Source: Amycolatopsis azurea DSM 43854 (lineage in GTDB: Bacteria; Actinomycetota; Actinomycetes; Mycobacteriales; Pseudonocardiaceae). Taken from it: DNA of 64,000 nucleotides. Where the stretch lies: the NCBI RefSeq assembly GCF_001995215.1, contig NZ_MUXN01000026.1:1-64000 (forward strand), in the 5' to 3' direction. The notes under the pieces were generated by a model. It searched no databases. It was not told where the DNA came from and saw only the letters and a list, made by a program, of their open reading frames with translations. Each line of letters starts with the position of its first letter. Within the stretch, counting starts at the first letter, position 1. Below, piece after piece: positions 1-7,972 of this stretch. Made by a program: the position numbers and the translations under genes.

Positions 1-257
1 TGAGAGCTTGGTTCGTGTCCCGGTCGGCCGCTCGGTTTCCCTGGCGACGAAGAGAACTTTACATGGCCGGAAACCCCCGAAAACAGGGGGGTACCTTAAC
101 GACATTCGCGCAGGTCAGAGGCCATAAACGGGCTCGGCCCCGGCGATCACGCGGTGATCGCCCCGGGAGACCCCAGGTGAACTCCCAGGCAAGAACATTG
201 CTCCGAGTACATTGCACCGTATTGATCCTGTCGATTGCTCCGATTAGCGTCGGGCTC
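1..257. other. Leader region without a gene
   Basis: No convincing coding frame lies here. The rightward open frame extends back to position 15, but its N-terminal part is basic and low in complexity and matches no enzyme, so I start the first gene at 258. A perfect 9-bp stem with a 3-base loop (GGCGATCAC / GTGATCGCC) sits at 142-162. It could end an upstream transcript or act as an operator. It has no T-run. Confidence 0.5.
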
Positions 258-1061
258 ATGAGTACTGCGGAACTCGACGGCATCTCCGTCGCTTACGACG
301 ACCTCGGCACCGGGTTGCCCGTCGTCCTCGTCCACGGCCACCCCTTCAACCGTTCGATGTGGCGTCCCCAGGCCGAGCGGTTCAGCCGGGAGGGCTATCG
401 GGTCATCACCGCGGACCTCCGCGGGTACGGCGAGACCACCCTCCCCGCGCAAAGCAAGAAGACGGGACTCGACGTCTTCGCCAAGGACATAGCCCGCCTC
501 GCGGATCGCCTCGGTCTCGGGCGCTTCGTGCTCGGCGGCCTCTCCATGGGCGGACAGATCGTCATGGAGTTCCACCGCACGTACCCCGAGCGCGTCGCCG
601 GGCTCCTGCTCGCCGACACCTCCCCCCAGGAGGAGACTGAGGAAGGCAAGCTCGTCCGCACCGAGACGGCGGACCGGGTCTTCGCCGAGGGCATCGGCTG
701 GTACGCCGACGAGGTGCTCACGAAGATGGTCTCCCCCGACAACGTCCGCACGATGCCGGACGTCGCGGCGCACGTCTTACAGATGATGCGCACGACGCCC
801 AAGGAAGGAGCGGCGGCCGCGCTCAGGGGGCGGGCCGAACGCCCGGACTACCGGGACAGCCTCACCCAGGTGAAGGTGCCGAGCCTGATCGTCGTCGGGA
901 CCGAGGACGAGTTCACCCCGGTCTCGGACGCCGAACTCATGCACGACCTCATCCCCGGCTCCACCCTGGCGGTGATCGAAGGCGCCGCCCACATGCCTAA
1001 CCTGGAACGCGAGGCCGAGTTCAACACCGTGTTCGCCCAGTTCTTGAAAGAGACAAATTGA
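258..1061 (+). CDS. Alpha/beta-fold hydrolase
   Basis: A 267-residue cytosolic alpha/beta hydrolase. The oxyanion-hole motif HGHP is near residue 26, the nucleophile elbow GLSMGG puts Ser at about 96, and the acid (GTEDEFTP) and catalytic His (GAAHMPN) follow near residues 222 and 248. This is the order seen in esterases, C-C hydrolases and haloperoxidase-like enzymes, so the substrate cannot be named. I chose ATG 258 over the upstream in-frame extension because the protein begins there with the usual family N-terminus (MSTAELDGISVAYDDLG). Its stop overlaps the start of the following SDR gene, so the two are probably co-transcribed. Confidence 0.85.
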   Translation: MSTAELDGISVAYDDLGTGLPVVLVHGHPFNRSMWRPQAERFSREGYRVITADLRGYGETTLPAQSKKTGLDVFAKDIARLADRLGLGRFVLGGLSMGGQIVMEFHRTYPERVAGLLLADTSPQEETEEGKLVRTETADRVFAEGIGWYADEVLTKMVSPDNVRTMPDVAAHVLQMMRTTPKEGAAAALRGRAERPDYRDSLTQVKVPSLIVVGTEDEFTPVSDAELMHDLIPGSTLAVIEGAAHMPNLEREAEFNTVFAQFLKETN

Positions 1062-1819
1062 TGCCCCAGAAGACCGTTTTCGTCACCGGTGCCAGCGCCG
1101 GGTTCGGCGTCGAGATCGCCCGCCGGTTCGCCGCGGACGGCGCCAAGGTCGTCGCGGCCGCGCGCAGCAAGGACCGGCTCGACAAGCTGGCCGACGAGCT
1201 GGGCGACAACGTCCTGCCGATCGAGCTGGACGTCCGCGACGCCGACGCGGTGGCCGCCCTTCCCGGCACACTGCCCGCCGAGTTCGCCGAGGTCGACCTG
1301 CTGGTCAACAACGCCGGCCTCGCGAAGGGCCTCGAGTCCGCCCACCGGGCGAAGCTCGACGACTGGGACCAGATGATCGACACGAACATCAAGGGGCTCG
1401 CGCATCTCACCCGCGCGTTGCTGCCCGGCATGGTGGAACGCGGCCGCGGGCACGTGATCAACATCGGCTCGGTCGCGGGCAGCTACCCGTACCCCGGCGG
1501 CAACGCCTATGGCGCGACCAAGGCGTTCGTGCACCAGTTCAGCCTGAACCTGCGCGCGGACCTGCAGGGCACCGGCGTCCGGGTGACCAATGTCGAACCG
1601 GGCCTGGTCGGCGGGACGGAGTTCTCGGTCGTCCGGTTCGAGGGTGACCGGAGCAAGGCCGGCAACGTCTACCAGGGCACGACGCCGCTGACGGCCGCCG
1701 ATGTGGCCGAGTCCGTCTTCTGGGCGGCTTCGCAGCCTGAGCACGTGAACATCAACGTCATCGAGCTGATGCCGGTGGTCCAGAGCTTCTCCGCTCTCCA
1801 TATCCACCGAGAGAGCTGA
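1061..1819 (+). CDS. Short-chain dehydrogenase/reductase (YdfG-like)
   Basis: A 252-residue classical SDR. The NADP-binding glycine motif TGASAGFG is at residues 8-15, NNAG at about 84-87, and the catalytic Ser-Tyr-Lys set is in the INIGSVAG and YGATK segments. Length and the C-terminal pattern (AADVAESVFWAASQP, then an NVIELMP-like segment) resemble the YdfG/serine 3-dehydrogenase group, which reduces 3-hydroxy acid semialdehydes; the real substrate is unknown. ATG 1061 overlaps the hydrolase stop by one base; a TTG three bases upstream is less likely. The 3' end overlaps the convergent transposase-like gene by about 60 bases. Confidence 0.85.
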   Translation: MPQKTVFVTGASAGFGVEIARRFAADGAKVVAAARSKDRLDKLADELGDNVLPIELDVRDADAVAALPGTLPAEFAEVDLLVNNAGLAKGLESAHRAKLDDWDQMIDTNIKGLAHLTRALLPGMVERGRGHVINIGSVAGSYPYPGGNAYGATKAFVHQFSLNLRADLQGTGVRVTNVEPGLVGGTEFSVVRFEGDRSKAGNVYQGTTPLTAADVAESVFWAASQPEHVNINVIELMPVVQSFSALHIHRES

Positions 1820-3365
1820 GCCCGAAGAGGTCGAAGAGCGCCTGCTGTTCCGGGCTCCGCTCGGTCAGCAGGCGCCGCGTCCGCGGGCGGCCGCCGGTGG
1901 ACGGATACCGCAGCACCGTCTCCCCTATCCCCGCGAGACTGTCCATCAGTTCGCGGACGGACAGGTTCATCCCGGCGCGGTCGGCCTCACGCCGCATGAG
2001 GTGCGTGACCGTCGACGCGAGCACCGTGACCAGCGTGTGCACCGCGATCCGGTGCGGGGTCCAGTCCCAGCGCGGGGCCGGGCCGGCGACGGCGGGACCG
2101 GTCAGCCAGCGGAACGTCGAGTCGAGGTGGGTCCGCGCCCGGTACGCGGTGACGACCTCGGACACCGGCCAGTCGTGGTCGGTGACCAGTACCTGTTTGC
2201 CGAAGAACTCGTCGTGCAGCCGCGAGACGGCGGCGGCGTCGACCTTCCAGGTCAGCCGGATCTCCCCCGGCCTGGTGCCCGCGAGCGAGGGCGAAAGCAC
2301 CCGTTCGACGCGGCGGCCGCGGGTGATCCGCGCGATTTCGGCGTTCACCTGGCCCCGGTCGCCCCGGTAGGTGCCCGAGGCCAGCGCGGCGTCGAGGCCG
2401 GCGAGCTCACGGGTCGCGGTGCCCAGTTCCTCGCCGAAAGCGCGGGCCTGCGCGTGGTGCAGGGTTTCCGAATGGGTCAGGATCACGCGCCGCCGCACGC
2501 CCGCGACCACGGCCCTGGTGTCGAAGGCGGTGAGCCCGGCGAAGCGCTCCGGGTCGACGGGCTTGCGCGCGGACGCCGGTTTCGCCAGCAGGTCCGGATG
2601 TTCCGAGAGCGGCAACGCGCCGACGAAATGCCGTCCGAGGTCGAGCTGAGCGGCCTGGCCCGCGGTGAAGACCAGCGTGACGTCGTTCGCGGGAGACAGC
2701 GAGCGGAGGTCCTCGGCGAGCGCGGCGAACGGCGGCGCACCTTCCCTCGGGTACGCGTGCGACGCCAGCGGGATCGCGCCGTCCTTGGTCACCACCAGGC
2801 CGAGTCCGGCGAGTTCGCAGTGGCAGGGGTCGGCCGTGGAGAAGGTGGCGAACTGCGGGACGTCGACGGCGAGCGCGGCGTTCCCCGTCCCCAGCCAGGA
2901 GAGCACGGCGCCGGCAATCGCGGTCTCGATCCGCGCGATCCGCTCGGGCGTGAGACGTTGCAGCGCCCGCCAGTGATTCGACAGGTCGGCTTTCAGGAAC
3001 TCCCTCGCGACGCCGTCCTCCCACCAGGTGGCCAGCTCCGTGTCCGGCGCCGTCGCGCGGTGCAGGACCGCGAGCGCGAGATGCGTTCCCAAGGTGGTCG
3101 CGGCGCGCTGGGCTCCGACGGCGTCGTCGACGCGGCGCACGAAGTCGAGCCGTCGCAGCGTGGCCCACACAGCCGCGACGTCGCCGAAGGTCCGGTGCCG
3201 CGCTTCGCCGGGCGCGGAGACGTCGCCCTCCATCGCGCGTCCGATCTCCTCGGCGGTGCCGAGGTAGCGCTGGGAGACGACCCGCGGCTCGCCGTCGACC
3301 CGGGCGGAGGTGACGAGGTAGTAGTACGTCCGCCCGCCGACCTTCTTGCCGATCACCGAAGCCAC
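1758..3365 (-). CDS. IS1634-type transposase homologue, catalytically degenerate
   Basis: A full-length (535-residue) relative of IS1634/IS4-superfamily transposases. The N-terminus (GGRTYYYLVTSARV, then SQRYLG) and the RNase H-like blocks are recognisable. The DDE residues are not intact. The first Asp region reads VDVPQFATF. The second, usually VFDxG, reads VFTAGQ. The third, usually an E..FR.lK helix, reads LDSTFRWL. I see no terminal inverted repeats or target duplication around it. Codon use and GC match the neighbours. It therefore looks like an old, possibly domesticated transposase and not an active insertion. It is convergent with the SDR gene and divergent from fbiC. Confidence 0.75.
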   Translation of the reverse strand: MASVIGKKVGGRTYYYLVTSARVDGEPRVVSQRYLGTAEEIGRAMEGDVSAPGEARHRTFGDVAAVWATLRRLDFVRRVDDAVGAQRAATTLGTHLALAVLHRATAPDTELATWWEDGVAREFLKADLSNHWRALQRLTPERIARIETAIAGAVLSWLGTGNAALAVDVPQFATFSTADPCHCELAGLGLVVTKDGAIPLASHAYPREGAPPFAALAEDLRSLSPANDVTLVFTAGQAAQLDLGRHFVGALPLSEHPDLLAKPASARKPVDPERFAGLTAFDTRAVVAGVRRRVILTHSETLHHAQARAFGEELGTATRELAGLDAALASGTYRGDRGQVNAEIARITRGRRVERVLSPSLAGTRPGEIRLTWKVDAAAVSRLHDEFFGKQVLVTDHDWPVSEVVTAYRARTHLDSTFRWLTGPAVAGPAPRWDWTPHRIAVHTLVTVLASTVTHLMRREADRAGMNLSVRELMDSLAGIGETVLRYPSTGGRPRTRRLLTERSPEQQALFDLFGLSSLGGYGERRSSGPPASAR

Positions 3366-3508
3366 ACTTTAGGTAATACACCGCGGCCCACTGATCGGCA
3401 ACGAAGATCGCGCTCTGACCAGCGCGAACAGTGACCGCACCCACACGGGTGACGTGGTGGCGGGATGCGCACTGGCAGCTGGAGCGAGTCCGGCCATAGC
3501 GTGCGGGA

Positions 3509-6106
3509 ATGGCATCCCCTGCTGACGCGACCGCCCCCACCACCTCGGCGATGCGCCGTGCGCTCGCCAGGGCCCGCGACGGGAAGACCCTCGACCTCAC
3601 CGAGGCCTCGATCCTGCTCCAGGCTCGCGGCGACGACCTCAAGACGCTGTCCGAGCACGCCTCGCGCGTCCGGGACGCCGGGCTCGTCGCGGCGGGCCGC
3701 CCTGGCGTGGTCACCTACAGCCGTTCGGTGTTCATCCCGCTGACCCGGTTGTGCCGGGACCGCTGCGGTTACTGCACCTTCGCGACCGTTCCCGGCCGCG
3801 TCGACTCGCCGTTCCTCTCCCCCGACGAGGTCCTCGACATCGCGCGCAAGGGTGCCGCGATGGGGGTCAAGGAAGCGCTGTTCACCCTCGGCGACCGTCC
3901 CGAAGACCGCTGGACGGCGGCGAAGGACTGGCTCGACGCGCACGGTTACGACGACACGCTGTCCTACGTCCGGGCGATGGCGATCCGGGTCCTCGAAGAG
4001 ACCGGTGTCCTGCCGCACCTCAATCCGGGCGTGCTGACCTGGCAGGACTTCCAGCGGCTCAAGCCGGTCTCGGCGTCGATGGGCATGATGCTGGAGACGA
4101 CGGCGAAGCGGCTCTACACCGAGAAGGGCGGCCCTCACTACGGCTCGCCCGACAAGGACCCCGACGTCCGCCTGCGGGTGCTGGAGGACGCCGGCCGCAG
4201 TTCGGTGCCGTTCACCACCGGCATCCTGATCGGCATCGGCGAGAACTTCGAGGAACGCGCCGACGCGCTGTTCGCCATCCGCAAGGTCGCGAAGACCTAC
4301 GGCGGCATCCAGGAAGTCATCGTGCAGAACTTCCGCGCGAAGCCGGACACGAAGATGCGGGCGACCCCGGACGCCGATCTCGAAGAGCTCGCGGCGACCA
4401 TCGCCGTCGCGCGGCTGGTGCTCGGGCCGACGATGCGCATCCAGGCGCCGCCGAACCTGATCGGCCAGCAGTACGAACTGATGCTGAACGCCGGCATCGA
4501 CGACTGGGGCGGCGTCTCCCCGCTGACCCCGGACCACGTGAACCCCGAACGCGCGTGGCCGCAGATCGACGAGCTCAAGCGCCGCACCGAGGCGCTCGGC
4601 TTCACCGTGCGCGAGCGGCTGCCGATCTACCCGGAGTACGTCAAGACCGGCGAACCGTGGCTGGACCCGCGGATGAACGCGCACCTCGCGCCGCTCACCG
4701 AGACCGAGACCGGGCTGGCGATCGAAGAAGCGATCCCGGTGGGCATCCCGTGGCAGGAGCCGGACGGCGGTTGGAAGGAGGCCGGACGCACCGATCTGCA
4801 CGTCGAGGTCGACACCGTCGGGCGTACCGAAGACCGCCGCAGCGACTTCGATTCGGTCTACGGCGACTGGGACGAGATCAAGGGCAACATCAAGACCGGG
4901 CCGCAGCGGTTCGACACCGACATCCGGGATGCCTTGCGCAGCGCGGAAAAGAACCCCGCCGGACTGTCGGACGACGAGGCGCTGGCGCTGCTGCACGCCG
5001 ACGGTCCGGAGCTCGACGCCTTCACCAAGATCGCCGACGACCTGCGCCGTGAAGTGAACGGCGACGACGTCACCTTCGTGGTCACGCGGAACATCAACTT
5101 CACCAACGTCTGCTACACCGGCTGCCGTTTCTGCGCGTTCGCCCAGCGGCGCACCGACGCCGACGCGTACACGCTCTCGCTGGAGCAGGTCGGTGACCGG
5201 GTCGACGAGGCGTGGGCCGCGGGCGCGACCGAGATCTGCATGCAGGGCGGCATCCACCCGGATCTGCCGGGCACCGCGTACTTCGACCTCGCGGCCGAGG
5301 TGAAACGCCGTCAGCCGGACATCCACCTGCACTCCTACAGCCCGATGGAGGTCGTCAACGGCGCTTCGCGGACGAACCTGTCGATCGAGGACTGGCTGGC
5401 ACGCGCGAAGGAAGCCGGCGTCGACTCGCTGCCGGGCACGGCGGCGGAGATCCTCGACGACGACGTCCGCTGGGTGCTGACGAAGGGCAAGCTGCCGACG
5501 TCGGAGTGGATCAACGTCGTCACGACCGCGCACAAGCTCGGCATCACGACGACGTCGACGATGATGTACGGCCACGTCGACACCCCGTCGCACTGGGTCG
5601 GGCACCTGAAGCTGCTGGCGAAGTTGCAGCGGGAAGGCCTGGAACGCAACGGGCGGCGCGGGTTCAGCGAGTTCGTGCTGCTGCCGTTCATCCACCAGAG
5701 TTCCCCGATCTACCTCGCCGGGCTGGCCAGGGCGGGCACGACGCTGCGCGAGAACCGCGCGGTGCACGCGCTGGCCCGGCTGCTGCTGCACGGGATGATC
5801 GACAACATCCAGAGTTCGTGGGTGAAACTCGGCGAAGAGGGCAGCCGCGCGGTGCTCCAGGGCGGGGTCAACGACATCGGCGGGACGCTGATGGAGGAGA
5901 CGATCAGCCGGATGGCGGGTGCGGCCAACGGGTCGTACAAGACGATCAGCGACATGCGCTCGATGGTCGAGCCGCTGGGCCGTCCGCTGCGGCAGCGGAC
6001 CACCGAGTACGGCACGCCGACGCCCGAGCGGATCGCCGCGGCCCAGGCGTCCGACGGCGTCGCGACCGCGGTGCGGCGGCCGCTGCTGCCGCTTGTCACC
6101 AGCTGA
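3509..6106 (+). CDS. fbiC: FO synthase (fused CofG/CofH)
   Basis: An 865-residue two-domain radical SAM enzyme that makes 7,8-didemethyl-8-hydroxy-5-deazariboflavin (FO), the chromophore of coenzyme F420, from tyrosine and the flavin precursor 5-amino-6-ribitylaminouracil. The N-terminal CofG half has its CxxxCxxC cluster motif at Cys82, 86 and 89 (CRDRCGYC). The C-terminal CofH half has a second one at Cys535, 539 and 542 (CYTGCRFC). Both domains are complete, as usual in actinobacteria. The gene is monocistronic and followed by a strong hairpin. A deazaflavin-type domain that could use F420 is encoded near 48 kb. Confidence 0.97.
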   Translation: MASPADATAPTTSAMRRALARARDGKTLDLTEASILLQARGDDLKTLSEHASRVRDAGLVAAGRPGVVTYSRSVFIPLTRLCRDRCGYCTFATVPGRVDSPFLSPDEVLDIARKGAAMGVKEALFTLGDRPEDRWTAAKDWLDAHGYDDTLSYVRAMAIRVLEETGVLPHLNPGVLTWQDFQRLKPVSASMGMMLETTAKRLYTEKGGPHYGSPDKDPDVRLRVLEDAGRSSVPFTTGILIGIGENFEERADALFAIRKVAKTYGGIQEVIVQNFRAKPDTKMRATPDADLEELAATIAVARLVLGPTMRIQAPPNLIGQQYELMLNAGIDDWGGVSPLTPDHVNPERAWPQIDELKRRTEALGFTVRERLPIYPEYVKTGEPWLDPRMNAHLAPLTETETGLAIEEAIPVGIPWQEPDGGWKEAGRTDLHVEVDTVGRTEDRRSDFDSVYGDWDEIKGNIKTGPQRFDTDIRDALRSAEKNPAGLSDDEALALLHADGPELDAFTKIADDLRREVNGDDVTFVVTRNINFTNVCYTGCRFCAFAQRRTDADAYTLSLEQVGDRVDEAWAAGATEICMQGGIHPDLPGTAYFDLAAEVKRRQPDIHLHSYSPMEVVNGASRTNLSIEDWLARAKEAGVDSLPGTAAEILDDDVRWVLTKGKLPTSEWINVVTTAHKLGITTTSTMMYGHVDTPSHWVGHLKLLAKLQREGLERNGRRGFSEFVLLPFIHQSSPIYLAGLARAGTTLRENRAVHALARLLLHGMIDNIQSSWVKLGEEGSRAVLQGGVNDIGGTLMEETISRMAGAANGSYKTISDMRSMVEPLGRPLRQRTTEYGTPTPERIAAAQASDGVATAVRRPLLPLVTS

Positions 6107-6117
6107 CGAAAAGTCCC

Positions 6118-6163
6118 TGACGGCCCCCTGACTCGCGTACAGGCGCGAGGCAGGGGGCCGTCA
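6118..6163 (+). terminator. Hairpin terminator after fbiC
   Basis: A 13-bp perfect outer stem (TGACGGCCCCCTG at 6118-6130 with its complement at 6151-6163) encloses a second 6-bp stem (CTCGCG/CGCGAG). It starts 11 bases after the fbiC stop. No long T-run follows, as is common in high-GC actinomycetes. Confidence 0.8.
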
Positions 6164-6256
6164 CGTTCCGTGTGGCACCGCTCACAAGGCGCGGGGGTCG
6201 CGGGCGTTTTCTGTGCTAAACCCGAGAATCACTTCCGGGCAGCCGAGAGGACGTCG

Positions 6257-7108
6257 ATGACCGCGAGCGCAGTCCAAGTTGCCGACACCGCCCGCTATCC
6301 GCTCTCCGAACCGGGAAGCCCGGCGTGGCGCGAAATCGTTTCCCGGACCCGCGCCGAACTGTGGGAAACGGGTTGCAGCGTGCTGGCCGACTTCATCCGC
6401 CCGGAGTTGCGCGACGTCCTCCGCCAGGAAGGCGCGAAGATCGCTCCGGAGGCTTACGCGAAGGTCGAACGCGTCAACGCCTACAACATCGCCATCGACA
6501 CTCCGCTACCGGAAGACCATCCCGGCCGCACGATCATGGAACGCGGCAACGCCTTCGTGGCCCGCGACCGGATCCCGTCGAACGCGATCATCCAGCAGCT
6601 GTACACGAGCCCTCAGTTCCAGCGGTTCGTCGCCGACTGCTTCGAACTCCCCGCGCTGCACGAACTCGCCGATCCGCTGTCAGGCCTGGTGCTCAACGTG
6701 ATCGAGCCGGGCCGCTCGCATCCGTGGCATTTCGACACCAACGAGTACACCGTCAGCATGCTCACGCAGGAGGCGGCCGACGGCGGTGTCTTCGAATATT
6801 GCCCGAACATCCGCTCCGAAACGGCGGAGAACCTCGACGACGTCCGTGCCGTCCTGGCGGGCGAAGGGGATCACCTGATCCGACGGCTCACTCTGCGTCC
6901 TGGCGATCTTCAACTGTTTCGCGGACGCTTCGCACTGCATCGCGTGAGTAGTGTTCAGGGGGCAGTCGCCCGCCATTCCGCGATCTTCGCGTACAGCGAG
7001 CGCCCTGGGGTCATCGGCAGTCCGGAACGGACGAGACAGCTGTTCGGCCGGGTCCTGCCGGAACACGTCGCTTCCGTGGCGGTCCGGGGCGATCAGCTGC
7101 TCGACTAA
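6257..7108 (+). CDS. Fe(II)/2-oxoglutarate-dependent oxygenase (ArpA/BesD-like)
   Basis: A 283-residue non-haem iron oxygenase. The metal triad reads His158-Phe-Asp160 (in SHPWHFDTNEYT) with a distal His228 (FRGRFALHR), and Arg239 is a likely 2-oxoglutarate anchor. The HxD form indicates a hydroxylase or other oxygenase and not a halogenase, whose members carry HxG/HxA. The segment GGVFEYCPNIR after the HxD motif resembles the ArpA/BesD group, whose studied members act on free amino acids; that family placement is from recall. Start ATG 6257 follows an AGAGGA-type ribosome site. It is the first gene of a three-gene operon with a methyltransferase and a carnitine-type acyltransferase. Confidence 0.85.
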   Translation: MTASAVQVADTARYPLSEPGSPAWREIVSRTRAELWETGCSVLADFIRPELRDVLRQEGAKIAPEAYAKVERVNAYNIAIDTPLPEDHPGRTIMERGNAFVARDRIPSNAIIQQLYTSPQFQRFVADCFELPALHELADPLSGLVLNVIEPGRSHPWHFDTNEYTVSMLTQEAADGGVFEYCPNIRSETAENLDDVRAVLAGEGDHLIRRLTLRPGDLQLFRGRFALHRVSSVQGAVARHSAIFAYSERPGVIGSPERTRQLFGRVLPEHVASVAVRGDQLLD

Positions 7109-7123
7109 GTCAGGAGCTTGGCC

Positions 7124-7972
7124 GTGCCCTTGGATTCGACCGGCAAGATCAATTTCGACGACATCTACACCGAACCTGATCCCCGTGCCTTCTTCGGCAC
7201 CTTGCGCAGGCTGGACTACGGCATCCCCCAGCAGGCCAAGGCCTACTTCGCGAAGCTGATCGACGAGTACCGCTCGGAACGGGACGTCAAGGTCCCGACC
7301 GTGCTCGACCTCGGCTGCTCCTATGGCGTCAACGCCGCGCTGCACAGATGCGACACCTCGATGGAGCGGTTGTACGACCACTACGCGTCCGCCGGGTCGC
7401 TGAGCCGGGACGATCTGATCGCGCGTGATCGCCGGATGGTCGAAAGGCTCGCCGTCGGCGACGAGGTCCGCTTCATCGGTCTCGACGCCTCCGCGCCCGC
7501 GTTGGACTACGCGCTCGCAGCGGGCTTCATCGACGACGCGATCCACGCGGATCTGGAGAACGAAGACCCGACAGAGGAACAACGCGCGCTGCTGGCCGAC
7601 GTCGACATCGTCGTCTCGACGGGCTGCGTCGGCTACGTCACCGAGAAGACCCTCGTCCGGATAGCGCGGGAAAACCGGCCGTGGATGGCGCATTTCGTCC
7701 TGCGGATGTTCTCCTACGGTCCGGTCGCCGACAGCCTCGGCGAACTCGACTACGAGACCGCCGGGATCGACGGCGTCTTCCGGCAGCGGAAGTTCGCTTC
7801 GGAGGAGGAGCAGACACAGATCCTGGACAATCTGTCCGTCGCGGGCCTCGACCCGCGGGGGCTGGAGGCCGACGGCCGGCTGTACGCGCGGCTGTTCGTC
7901 TCCCGCCCGAACGGCGCGGCGGGCGGGCTCGCCTCCGCGTTGAACGCCCTTCCCCTTCGAGATCAAGGATGA
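7124..7972 (+). CDS. Class I SAM-dependent methyltransferase
   Basis: A 282-residue methyltransferase with the SAM-binding motif I VLDLGCSYGVNAAL near residues 57-70 and an acidic motif II region (FIGLDASAPALDYA). I place the start at GTG 7124 because CAGGAG at 7111-7116 is correctly spaced for it; a TTG at 7118 would be too close. The gene begins 15 bases after the oxygenase stop and overlaps the acyltransferase start (ATGA), so the three proteins are very probably made together. The substrate is not evident from sequence; given the neighbours, an amine or amino acid N-methyltransferase is a reasonable guess. Confidence 0.85.
   Translation: MPLDSTGKINFDDIYTEPDPRAFFGTLRRLDYGIPQQAKAYFAKLIDEYRSERDVKVPTVLDLGCSYGVNAALHRCDTSMERLYDHYASAGSLSRDDLIARDRRMVERLAVGDEVRFIGLDASAPALDYALAAGFIDDAIHADLENEDPTEEQRALLADVDIVVSTGCVGYVTEKTLVRIARENRPWMAHFVLRMFSYGPVADSLGELDYETAGIDGVFRQRKFASEEEQTQILDNLSVAGLDPRGLEADGRLYARLFVSRPNGAAGGLASALNALPLRDQG

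Noticed and set aside
15..257. N-terminal extension of the first hydrolase
   Set aside because: The extra 81 residues are basic and unlike any hydrolase N-terminus; the fold begins right after ATG 258.
3353..5791. 812-residue open frame opposite fbiC
   Set aside because: It is a high-GC shadow of the fbiC reading frame with biased Arg/Val/Asp composition and no domain.
6257..7108. Calling the oxygenase a halogenase of the BesD type
   Set aside because: Halogenases need Gly or Ala in place of the iron-binding Asp; here Asp160 is present, so an oxygenase is expected.
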